This document shows, piece by piece, positions 36,159 to 43,708 of a DNA stretch of 57,700 nucleotides (within the stretch, counting starts at the first letter, position 1; every line of letters begins with the position of its first letter). The notes under the pieces are model-generated. The model saw only the letters and a list, made by a program, of their open reading frames with translations, did no database searches and was not told the DNA's origin. Position numbers and translations under genes: made by a program. The DNA lies in the NCBI RefSeq assembly GCF_001855555.1, contig NZ_MKCT01000031.1:1-57700 (forward strand). Reading direction: 5' to 3'. The stretch comes from Chromobacterium sphagni. Its GTDB lineage: Bacteria; Pseudomonadota; Gammaproteobacteria; Burkholderiales; Chromobacteriaceae.

Positions 36159-36302
36159 GTAGCGGTTTGCTCCGGCGCGCCGGGAGCAAACGTCGGGACG
36201 TGGCGTCGAAGAGCGGGGAAGACCGGCAGGGCCGGCTTAGGTAGAATCTTCCGTTTTCTTTGTCCGACAGCCCGGCTGTTGATTTGAATGGAGCATCGCA
36301 TC

Positions 36303-36488
36303 ATGAAAAAAGAGATTGTCTGGATTGGCCTGGCCTTGCTGCTGGCGGCGTGCAACACCGTGCAGGGCATCAAGACCGACGCCAAGGAAGGCGGCCAGGC
36401 TGTGGGCCATGGCCTGCAGAAGGCCGGCCAGGCAATCGGCAACGCGGTGGAAAAAGGCGGCGAAGCGATCAAGCGCACCGCCGAGTAA
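36303..36488 (+). CDS. ecnB: Entericidin-family small lipoprotein
   Basis: A 61-residue protein. The signal sequence ends in the lipobox LLAAC, so the mature lipoprotein has about 44 residues. NTVQGIKTDAKEGGQAVGHG followed by LQKAGQAIGNAVEKGGEAIK is the entericidin pattern. Entericidins are small envelope lipoproteins linked to stationary-phase lysis. It sits between leuC and leuD. Whether it takes part in the operon or has its own promoter cannot be seen. Confidence 0.88.
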   Translation: MKKEIVWIGLALLLAACNTVQGIKTDAKEGGQAVGHGLQKAGQAIGNAVEKGGEAIKRTAE

Positions 36489-36520
36489 GTCCCCGCTGCC
36501 GTACCTAACGGAGCGCAATA

Positions 36521-37159
36521 ATGAAAGCATTCACCACTTTGAAAGGCCTGGCCTGTCCGCTGGACCGCGCCAACGTCGATACCGACGCCATCATTCCCAA
36601 GCAGTTCTTGAAGTCCATCAAGCGGTCCGGGTTCGGCCCCAACCTGTTCGACGAGTGGCGCTATCTGGACCATGGCGAGCCGGGCATGGACAACAGCAAG
36701 CGTCCGCTCAATCCGGACTTCGTGCTGAACCAGCCGCGCTACCAGGGCGCGCAGGTGCTGCTGGCGCGCGAGAACTTCGGCTGCGGCTCCAGCCGCGAAC
36801 ACGCGCCGTGGGCGCTGGACGACCAGGGCTTCCGGGTGGTGATCGCGCCCAGCTTCGCCGACATCTTCTTCAACAACTGCTACAAGAACGGCCTGCTGCC
36901 GGTCGTGCTGGCCGCCGACATCGTGGATCAGTTGTTTAGCGAATGCGAGGCCACGGTCGGCTATCAGTTGACTGTGGACCTGGCGGCGCAAACGGTCACC
37001 ACGCCGGCAGGCCAAACCTTCTCTTTCGACATCACCGAACACCGCAAGCATTGCCTGCTGGGCGGCCTGGACGAAATCGGCCTCACCCTGCGGCACGCCG
37101 ACGAGATCAAGGCGTTTGAAGCCCGGCGCCGCCAGCAACAGCCCTGGCTGTTCGCCTGA
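36521..37159 (+). CDS. leuD: 3-isopropylmalate dehydratase small subunit
   Basis: A 212-residue partner of Leu[21 protein letters not shown] and [20 protein letters not shown] form the swivelling domain that contributes to substrate binding. [17 protein letters not shown] is also diagnostic. Length is usual for the proteobacterial type. It lies 32 bases after the entericidin gene. Confidence 0.97.
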   Translation: MKAFTTLKGLACPLDRANVDTDAIIPKQFLKSIKRSGFGPNLFDEWRYLDHGEPGMDNSKRPLNPDFVLNQPRYQGAQVLLARENFGCGSSREHAPWALDDQGFRVVIAPSFADIFFNNCYKNGLLPVVLAADIVDQLFSECEATVGYQLTVDLAAQTVTTPAGQTFSFDITEHRKHCLLGGLDEIGLTLRHADEIKAFEARRRQQQPWLFA

Positions 37160-37195
37160 GCGGATCGTCCGTCAACCAGCCGGGAGGAGATCGCG

Positions 37196-37960
37196 ATGCG
37201 CGAAGCCGGACATGCAGAACGGGTGCAGCAGCAATTTGGCGAACAGGCAGCGGCCTATCTTTCCAGCGTCGTCCACGCCCAGGGCGAAGAGTTCGCCCAG
37301 TTGCGGGATGCGGTGGCGGCGCAGGCTGGGGCCAAGGTATTGGACCTGGGTTGCGGCGCGGGGCACGTCAGCTTTCAGGTGGCCGAGCGGGCCGGGCAGG
37401 TAGTGGCTTATGACCTGTCGGCGTTGATGTTGCAGGTCGTGGCGGATGAGGCGGCGCGGCGCGGGCTGCTCAATGTGAATACCCGCCAGGGCGCGGCGGA
37501 ACGGCTGCCGTTCGCCGACGCCGAGTTCGACTTTGTCTTCAGCCGCTATTCCGCCCACCACTGGAGCGACGTGCCCTTGGCGCTGCGTGAGGTGCGGCGG
37601 GTGCTGAAGCCCGGCGGCCGTGCCGCCTTCATCGATATTGCCTCGCCCGGGGCGCCGCTGCTGGACACCCATCTGCAAGCGGTGGAGGTGCTGCGGGATA
37701 CCAGCCACGTGCGTAATTATTCTCATGCCGAATGGCACGCCATGCTGGCCGCCGCCAGCCTGCACGCCGAGCGCAGCCAACGCCTCAGGCTGCGGCTGGA
37801 ATTTTCTTCCTGGGTGGAGCGGATGCGCACGCCGCAGCTCATGCAGCAGGCGATACGCGTTTTGCAACAGAGCATGGGGCGCGAGGTGCGGGATTATTTC
37901 GACATCGGCGACGACGGCAGTTTCAGTTCCGACGTGCTGGTGTTGTGGGCCACGGCGTGA
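37196..37960 (+). CDS. SAM-dependent methyltransferase (UbiE/YafE-like)
   Basis: A 254-residue class I methyltransferase. Motif I is VLDLGCGAGHVSFQV. The post-I acidic residue follows in VVAYDLSALML, and FVFSRYSAHHWSDVPLALRE with VLKPGGRAAFIDI are the later motifs. The ATG follows GGGAGGAGATCGCG. It is similar to small-molecule methyltransferases rather than rRNA enzymes. It is inserted between leuD and leuB with one more small gene, so cotranscription with the leucine genes is likely though the substrate is unknown. Confidence 0.9.
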   Translation: MREAGHAERVQQQFGEQAAAYLSSVVHAQGEEFAQLRDAVAAQAGAKVLDLGCGAGHVSFQVAERAGQVVAYDLSALMLQVVADEAARRGLLNVNTRQGAAERLPFADAEFDFVFSRYSAHHWSDVPLALREVRRVLKPGGRAAFIDIASPGAPLLDTHLQAVEVLRDTSHVRNYSHAEWHAMLAAASLHAERSQRLRLRLEFSSWVERMRTPQLMQQAIRVLQQSMGREVRDYFDIGDDGSFSSDVLVLWATA

Positions 37961-38262
37961 ACGCGGCCAGGCGGGAAGGGCGGCGCGGCTGGCTGGCCTG
38001 GCTGTGCCGCCATCCCTGGCTGGCCTTTGTGTTGCTGGGCCTGAGCTTTTTGGTGTTCGGCGCCGCCACCGTCAACCTGGCCCTGCTGCTGCAACTCAAT
38101 CTGAGACTGTGGCTGGACGTGGGGTGGCAGGCCGCGATGGACGGCGCCTTGCGCCAGTTGCTGGAATTGCTGATATCGGGCTACGCCGCGATGGCGGCCT
38201 ACATCGTATTCAAATGTTGCGAGCGGGTGCTGGTGGAACGGCTGACCCGGCGCGACGATTAA
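37957..38262 (+). CDS. Small membrane protein
   Basis: A 101-residue protein starting at GTG 37957, which overlaps the methyltransferase stop (GTGA). Residues about 21-46 (WLAFVLLGLSFLVFGAATVN) form one membrane segment. A second weaker hydrophobic stretch is LLELLISGYAAMAAYIVF. The ends are basic (RREGRRG at the start, ERLTRRDD at the end). It has no recognised family. Translational coupling suggests it works with the methyltransferase gene or is a structural member of the leu operon. Confidence 0.65.
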   Translation: MNAARREGRRGWLAWLCRHPWLAFVLLGLSFLVFGAATVNLALLLQLNLRLWLDVGWQAAMDGALRQLLELLISGYAAMAAYIVFKCCERVLVERLTRRDD

Positions 38263-38280
38263 AACCGAAAAGGGATGAAC

Positions 38281-39345
38281 ATGAAGATCGCCATTCTGCC
38301 GGGTGACGGCATCGGACCGGAAATCATCGCCCAGGCCGAGCGCGTGCTGGACGTGCTGCGCCGCGACGGCCTCAAGCTGGAAACCGAACACGCGCCGCTG
38401 GGCGGCGCCGCTTACGACCAGTACGGCGCGCCGTACCCGGAAGCCACACAAACGCTGGTGCGCGAAGCCGACGCCGTGCTTTTGGGCGCGGTGGGCGGTC
38501 CGCAATACGACAAGCTGGAGCGCCCGTTGCGGCCGGAGCGCGGCCTCTTGGCCATCCGCAAGGACCTGGGCCTGTTCGCCAACTTGCGCCCGGCCATTCT
38601 GTACCCAGAGCTGGCCAACGCCTCCACGCTAAAACCGGAAGCGGTGGCCGGGCTGGACATCATGATCGTGCGTGAGCTGACTGGCGACATCTACTTCGGC
38701 CAACCGCGCGGCATCGCGGTCAACGAACTGGGCGAGCGCGAGGCCTACAACACCATGCGCTACAGCGAAAGCGAAGTGCGCCGCATCGCCCATGTCGCCT
38801 TCGGCATCGCGATGAAACGGAATAAAAAGCTGTGTTCGGTGGACAAGGCCAATGTGCTGGAAACCACCGAATTCTGGAAAGAGATCATGATAGACGTGGC
38901 GGGCGAGTACCCGCAGGTGGAGCTCAGCCACATGTACGTGGACAACGCCGCCATGCAGCTGGTGCGCAATCCCAAGCAGTTCGACGTGATGGTGACCGGC
39001 AATATCTTCGGCGACATCCTGTCCGACGAGGCCTCAATGCTCACCGGCTCCATCGGCATGCTGCCCTCGGCCTCGCTGGACCAGAACAACAAGGGCCTGT
39101 ACGAGCCCAGCCACGGTTCGGCGCCGGATATAGCCGGCCAGAACCTGGCCAATCCGCTGGCCACCATCCTGTCCGCCGCGATGATGCTGCGCTACAGCTT
39201 TGGCCAGGAAGCCGCCGCGCAGCGCGTGGAGGGCGCGGTGAAGAAGGTGCTGGCGCAAGGCTACCGCACCGGCGATATCTTCGAGGCGGGCTGCGAGAGG
39301 GTGAGCTGCTCCGGCATGGGCGACGCGGTGGTGGCGGCCTTGTAA
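38281..39345 (+). CDS. leuB: 3-isopropylmalate dehydrogenase
   Basis: A 354-residue enzyme. ATG 38281 is used because AAAAGGG sits six bases upstream; the ATG at 38275 would touch that site. [20 protein letters not shown] begins the fold, and [18 protein letters not shown] and [12 protein letters not shown] are in the active site. [19 protein letters not shown] is the family signature with the NAD site. It oxidises 3-isopropylmalate in leucine synthesis. Confidence 0.97.
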   Translation: MKIAILPGDGIGPEIIAQAERVLDVLRRDGLKLETEHAPLGGAAYDQYGAPYPEATQTLVREADAVLLGAVGGPQYDKLERPLRPERGLLAIRKDLGLFANLRPAILYPELANASTLKPEAVAGLDIMIVRELTGDIYFGQPRGIAVNELGEREAYNTMRYSESEVRRIAHVAFGIAMKRNKKLCSVDKANVLETTEFWKEIMIDVAGEYPQVELSHMYVDNAAMQLVRNPKQFDVMVTGNIFGDILSDEASMLTGSIGMLPSASLDQNNKGLYEPSHGSAPDIAGQNLANPLATILSAAMMLRYSFGQEAAAQRVEGAVKKVLAQGYRTGDIFEAGCERVSCSGMGDAVVAAL

Positions 39346-39359
39346 GCTGCGCGATGCGG

Positions 39360-39405
39360 ATGCCGCGCCTGGTTCAGGGCTGGCGCGGCATTGTCGGTTT
39401 CGTTT
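39360..39405 (+). terminator. Terminator of the leucine gene group
   Basis: ATGCCGCGCC (39360-39369) pairs perfectly with GGCGCGGCAT (39382-39391) and is followed by the T-rich TGTCGGTTTCGTTT. It lies 15 bases behind leuB. Confidence 0.65.
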
Positions 39406-39417
39406 GTCCCGGAGCCT

Positions 39418-40144
39418 CTACAAGGGCGCACTGCAACCAAAAATGCTGGTGCCCGTGACGGTATTGGCGACCCGGGCCAAGGCCCGGCCGGTTAGCGTTC
39501 CGCCGGTTAGCGTGATGGATCCTACGCCGCTGTTGCCGGCGAGGATGCTGCCCTTGACGCTCGAGGTGGTCAGCGTAGCGGCGGAGCCGACCGCCCAGTA
39601 CACCTTGCATGGTTGTCCACGACCGGTCATGACCACCGAGAAGTTGGTGCCGGTAAGCGCGGCGCCGACTTTGAAAATCCAGACGCCGCTTGCGGGCCGT
39701 TGAGCGTCAGGGTGGTGTCTGTGAAGGTGACCGCGGCAGGGAAGCAATAGACGCCCGGGGCCAGGGGGCCGAGCACCGGCAGATTGCCGGTAAACGCCGG
39801 GGTCGAGATGGTCTCGGTGCATGGGCGGGACTCAAGCGCCGAGTAGGCTCTAAGCAAGTCTTCCTGCGCTTGATCTGCGGCCGCATTGGTCGCAGGGGGC
39901 TTTCGCCGCCAATCGTGCAGCCGGTATTGGTGAAACCGCCGGGATAGACGCCAATGTTTCCGGCCAGCACTGAGCCGGCGGTGCAGGTGACGTTGGTGCC
40001 GCCCAGGACGGCGAATTTCGCCGCAGCTCCCAGCGTCACTTGAGCATTGGCAGGGCTGGCGGCGGCGAATAGCGCCGCGATCCCAAGCAAGCATGAAAGC
40101 AGGAGCCTCTTGCTTGCAATGGCTAAATTTTCCGTGTTGCTCAT
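39418..40144 (-). pseudogene. DUF3494 ice-binding-type exported protein, double frameshift
   Basis: ATG 40144 follows GGAAAGGAG and opens a signal peptide (LLLSCLLGIAALFAAASPAN). Then comes the DUF3494 start: LGAAAKFAVLGGTNVTCTAG, GNIGVYPGGF. Near 39897 the frame shifts in a run of five C and continues ATNAAADQAQEDLLRAYSAL and LAPGVYCFPAAVTFTDT. Near 39697 it shifts again and reads SGVWIFKVGAALTG to the end, GTSIFGCSAPL. Adding one base at each point gives a complete protein of about 240 residues. DUF3494 proteins bind ice or act as adhesins. It is broken as written. Confidence 0.8.
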
Positions 40145-40363
40145 GTGTTGCTCCTTTCCTCTTCGGCAGATAGGCATCAATGCACGGCCGGCGTTTCGGC
40201 AGGTGCGGGGCTATTCAGAATTATTCGCTGCGCGTTGTCGATGTTCTGTGCGCTGTCGTACAAGCGGCGCATCATTGCGCGTGGCTTCGCATTGAATTCC
40301 TCAAGAAGGGGGAGGTTGGAAACAGATCATGAACAGGCGCGGTTGCGCTCCTGGAGGACTTCC

Positions 40364-40861
40364 ATGTATGTAATTCGTCTCGCCACCCTGGCCGATCTTG
40401 ATGGCATTGCTTTGATGCTGCGGGAGAATTCGTCTTCTCGCGGCGGCGCGCTGACCGGGGATTTTTCGACCGACAAGGTCGAGGCCATGTTGCGTGGAGG
40501 CCTTTGCAATGTGCTGGCATTGCGTGAAGGCAAGGTGGCGGGGGCGCTGTTCAGCAGCGAGGCCAGCCGTCTTGCAGACTCTTTGGTGGTGCGGGCCATG
40601 CGGCAGGCTTGGCCTGGCAGTTCCGACGCCTATGTTTATGGGCCGGTCTGCGTGGCGCAAGCGGAGCGAGGCATGGGTTTGTCCGGCAAGCTCTATGCGC
40701 GTTTGCAGCAAGAATTGCCGGGACGAGAGGCGATTCTTTTCATACGCAAGGACAATGCCGCGTCGTTAAACGCGCATTTCAAGCTGGGAATGCGCGAGGT
40801 TGCGGCTTACACGCTGGATGGTTTGGATTACGTGGTTTTGAGCGGGGCGCCGCAGCCTTAG
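40364..40861 (+). CDS. GNAT-family acetyltransferase
   Basis: A 165-residue protein starting at ATG 40364 behind CTGGAGGACTTCC. It begins YVIRLATLADLDGIALMLRE, the GNAT N-terminal strand and helix. YVYGPVCVAQAERGMGLSGK is motif A with the CoA loop (RGMGLSGKL). EAILFIRKDNAASLNAHFKL is the later helix. The substrate is unknown. It lies in the segment between leuB and asd that seems to be inserted. Confidence 0.8.
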   Translation: MYVIRLATLADLDGIALMLRENSSSRGGALTGDFSTDKVEAMLRGGLCNVLALREGKVAGALFSSEASRLADSLVVRAMRQAWPGSSDAYVYGPVCVAQAERGMGLSGKLYARLQQELPGREAILFIRKDNAASLNAHFKLGMREVAAYTLDGLDYVVLSGAPQP

Positions 40862-40863
40862 CG

Positions 40864-40960
40864 GATGCTGCGGCCATAGCTGGAACGCGCGCAGCAGAGG
40901 AGGAAGGCGCTGGCGCATGGCTACCGCGCTGGCGATATTTTCGCGGCGGGTGGCGAGAAT
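40864..40960 (+). pseudogene. Decayed copy of the leuB 3' end
   Basis: This stretch resembles the intact leuB end at about 39183-39290. The strongest block (AAGGCGCTGGCGCATGGCTA, then CCGCGCTGGCGATATT) matches leuB at roughly 40 of 46 positions. In translation it reads KALAHGYRAGDIFAAG against [16 protein letters not shown] in LeuB. The start of the block is degraded and out of frame. It lies 1.6 kb beyond the true leuB end. Confidence 0.65.
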
Positions 40961-41302
40961 AGAGTCCGGGCAATGGAATTTCTGAAGCACGGCATCAAAA
41001 TTATGGCCAACCTGGCGTTGGCGGTGTTGGCAGGCACTATCGCGCCAATGGTTAAAATATAATTGACGGTAAGTTGGTTCCTGCCGAGTGGAAGGTTTTC
41101 GTTGTTTATGCCCTGCTGTTCCATGTTGTGTTCATCGCGCCTTAATCTATTGTTTTGCATACCCTCACAATAAAAACGATTTACCCCATTGCCTGCCGCC
41201 GTGGCGCGCTGCACAATGGGCTAACAAAAATTCAATCGCTGCCGGGGCGCAGATCCTGGCGCGGCAGCAATTTGGACTTAGGACAGACTCGGGAGAATTT
41301 CA
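40961..41302. other. Upstream region and structured leader of asd
   Basis: The first 100 bases hold a short hydrophobic open frame (ATG 40974, 29 codons) without a clear ribosome site. Further on, two inverted repeats precede asd: CCCATTG/CAATGGG (41185-41191/41214-41220) and GCTGCCG/CGGCAGC (41238-41244/41262-41268). They may form a structured mRNA leader. No lysine riboswitch pattern is recognisable. Confidence 0.4.
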
Positions 41303-42415
41303 GTGAGAGTAGGCTTTGTAGGTTGGCGAGGCATGGTGGGTTCCGTGCTGATGCAGCGCATGCGCGAGGAGAACGACTTTGCGGTGATCGCCGAGCCGGT
41401 GTTCTTCACCACCTCCAATGTCGGCGGCAAGGCGCCGGACATCGGCCGCGACGTGCCGGCATTGAAGGACGCGGGCGATATCGACGAGCTGAAGGCGATG
41501 GATGTGGTCGTCACCTGTCAGGGCGGCGACTACACCACCGAAGTCTACGGCAAGCTGCGTGAAGCTGGCTGGAAGGGCTACTGGATAGATGCGGCCTCTT
41601 CGCTCCGTATGGAGCCGAACGCCATCATTATCCTGGATCCGGTCAACAAGAACGTGATCGAGCAGGGCCTGGCCTGCGGCGTGAAGGACTACATCGGCGG
41701 CAACTGCACCGTTTCGCTGATGCTGATGGCGCTGGGCGGGTTGTTCCAGAACGATCTGGTGGACTGGGCCACGTCCATGACTTACCAGGCCGCTTCCGGC
41801 GCCGGTGCCAAGAACATGCGCGAGCTCTTGTCCGGCATGGGCGCCATCCACAGTCAGGTGGGCGATCTGCTGGCCGATCCGGCTTCCGCCATCCTGGACA
41901 TAGACCGCAAGGTGTCCGACTTCCTGCGTTCCGATGCCTTCCCGGACCAGAACTTCGGCGTGCCGCTGGCCGGCAGCCTGATTCCGTGGATAGACAAGGA
42001 CCTCGGCAATGGCCAATCCAAGGAGGAGTGGAAGGGCGGCGTGGAGACCAACAAGATATTGGGCCGCGGCGCCAATCCGGTGTCGGTGGACGGCCTGTGC
42101 GTGCGGGTGGGCGCGATGCGCTGCCACAGCCAGGCGCTGACCATCAAGCTGAAGAAGGACGTGCCGCTGAACGAGATCGAAGCCATGTTGGCCGCCGCCA
42201 ATCCTTGGGCCAAGGTGGTGCCGAATACCCGCGAGGCCTCGATGCGCGACCTGACCCCGGCCGCGGTGACCGGCACATTGGCCACCCCAGTAGGTCGCCT
42301 GCGCAAGATGGCGATGGGCGACGAGTATCTGTCCGCCTTCACCGTGGGCGATCAGTTGCTGTGGGGTGCGGCCGAACCGCTGCGCCGCATGCTGCGTATC
42401 CTGATTGAGCGCTGA
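41303..42415 (+). CDS. asd: Aspartate-semialdehyde dehydrogenase
   Basis: A 370-residue NADP enzyme that starts at GTG 41303 behind [23 protein letters not shown] is the cofactor-binding start typical of the E. coli-type enzyme. The catalytic Cys is C135 in [10 protein letters not shown], the same position as in E. coli Asd. [17 protein letters not shown] is a late signature. It makes aspartate semialdehyde for lysine, diaminopimelate, threonine and methionine. Confidence 0.97.
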   Translation: MRVGFVGWRGMVGSVLMQRMREENDFAVIAEPVFFTTSNVGGKAPDIGRDVPALKDAGDIDELKAMDVVVTCQGGDYTTEVYGKLREAGWKGYWIDAASSLRMEPNAIIILDPVNKNVIEQGLACGVKDYIGGNCTVSLMLMALGGLFQNDLVDWATSMTYQAASGAGAKNMRELLSGMGAIHSQVGDLLADPASAILDIDRKVSDFLRSDAFPDQNFGVPLAGSLIPWIDKDLGNGQSKEEWKGGVETNKILGRGANPVSVDGLCVRVGAMRCHSQALTIKLKKDVPLNEIEAMLAAANPWAKVVPNTREASMRDLTPAAVTGTLATPVGRLRKMAMGDEYLSAFTVGDQLLWGAAEPLRRMLRILIER

Positions 42416-42439
42416 CAGGTAGAATAGGCGTCAGCCTGA

Positions 42440-42457
42440 GGCCGGCATTTGCCGGCC
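42440..42457 (+). other. GGCCGGC/GCCGGCC hairpin after asd
   Basis: A perfect 7-bp stem with loop ATTT lies between the asd stop and the terminator at 42470. It has no T-run of its own and may help transcript ending or stability. Confidence 0.4.
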
Positions 42458-42469
42458 GTCACAGAACAC

Positions 42470-42492
42470 AAGGGCACTTAGGTGCCCTTTTT
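42470..42492 (+). terminator. Rho-independent terminator of asd
   Basis: AAGGGCAC (42470-42477), loop TTAG and GTGCCCTT (42482-42489) are followed by TTT. It separates asd from its paralogue. Confidence 0.85.
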
Positions 42493-42550
42493 GCGTGGAT
42501 TTGCCGGCCGGCTTTCACTCGGTTGGCGCAGTAAGAATAGGAAACCAATC

Positions 42551-43561
42551 ATGTCGACATCCCTTCAACTTGCCGTAGTGGGCGCCACCAGCCTGGTGGG
42601 CCAGGCCATTCTGGAACTGCTGGCCGAGCGTAATTTCCCGGCCGCCCGCGTGTTCGCGGTGGACAGCGCCGACCAGGACGGCAGCACTGCATCCTTTGGC
42701 AATCTGGAGCTGGACGTGCATATGGTGGACGAGTTCAACTTCGAGAATGTCGGCATGGCCATCTTCGCCGCTGGCAGCGCCATCGCCCGTGAATACGCGC
42801 CGCAGGCGCGCGATGCCGGCGCGGCGGTGGTCGACTTCAGCTCCGCTTTTCGCAACGATGCCGGCGTGCCGCTGGTGGTGCCGGCCATCAACCCCGCCGC
42901 GCTGACCGACCTGGGCCGCGCGCCGCTGGTGGCGGTGCCTAATTGCACCACCACCCCGCTGGCGCTGGCGCTGGCGGCCCTGCTGCCGTTGGAGATCAAG
43001 CGCGTCAGCGTGGCCACCTACCAGGCGGTGTCAGGCAGCGGCCAGGCAGCGATGGAGGAAATGGCCGACCAGACCACCGCGCTGTTCTCCCATCGCGACG
43101 CAGAGGTGAAAGCCTACGACAAACGCATCGCTTTCAACGTGCTGCCGCAGATCGGCGTGGTGGACGAAAACGGCGACTCGGAAGAAGAGCGTTCGGTGCG
43201 CGACGAAACCGCGCGTTTGCTGCAACTGGCGCCGGAATCGCTGGAAATCACTTGCGCGCGCGTGCCGGTGTTCTTTGGCCATTCCTGGGCGGTTCAAGTC
43301 GAACTGCATAAGGAGTTTGATCTCGAGCAAGTGAAGAAGCGCCTGCAGGCCGCAGGATTGAAGGTAGTGGGGCAGGATCAGCACGGCGGCTATGTGACGC
43401 CGATGGAAGCCACCGGCAACGAGGTGGTCTGGGTGAGCCGCTTGCGCGTGCACGGCAAGGTGGCAAGCCTGTGGCTGTCGGCGGACAACGTGAAGGCCGG
43501 CGCGGCGATCCATTGCGTGCGCATCGCGGAAATCTTGGCGGGGCAGAGCGCGCTGATGTAA
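42551..43561 (+). CDS. usg: Aspartate-semialdehyde dehydrogenase paralogue (USG-1 type)
   Basis: A 336-residue protein of the ASADH family but of a different subgroup from the preceding Asd. LAVVGATSLVGQAILELLAE is the cofactor motif. A Cys remains at the catalytic place (C132 in PNCTTTPLALAL), although the motif is PNCTTT instead of PNCST. ARVPVFFGHSWAVQVEL is typical. In pseudomonads a homologue sits in the same place between asd and fimV. Its catalytic activity is uncertain. Confidence 0.9.
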   Translation: MSTSLQLAVVGATSLVGQAILELLAERNFPAARVFAVDSADQDGSTASFGNLELDVHMVDEFNFENVGMAIFAAGSAIAREYAPQARDAGAAVVDFSSAFRNDAGVPLVVPAINPAALTDLGRAPLVAVPNCTTTPLALALAALLPLEIKRVSVATYQAVSGSGQAAMEEMADQTTALFSHRDAEVKAYDKRIAFNVLPQIGVVDENGDSEEERSVRDETARLLQLAPESLEITCARVPVFFGHSWAVQVELHKEFDLEQVKKRLQAAGLKVVGQDQHGGYVTPMEATGNEVVWVSRLRVHGKVASLWLSADNVKAGAAIHCVRIAEILAGQSALM

Positions 43562-43708
43562 GCGGCGTCCGCGGCCCGCTTGGCCAGGGATCGTTATGAA
43601 GTCTAGCTAAACGCCACGGCAGGGCCTAAGATCGTAGCAGTTGCCCATTAGCCCGCAAGCGGGTCTATAGCCTATAAAATCAAATGAGACCGTGCCGGAA
43701 GGTAGACA

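Noticed and set aside
40974-41063. 29-codon hydrophobic frame before asd
   Set aside because: No clear ribosome site, and it lies in the decayed insertion block; too little support for a gene call.
41063-41302. Lysine riboswitch before asd
   Set aside because: Only two simple stem-loops are visible; the five-helix core and conserved loops of the L-box are not recognisable.
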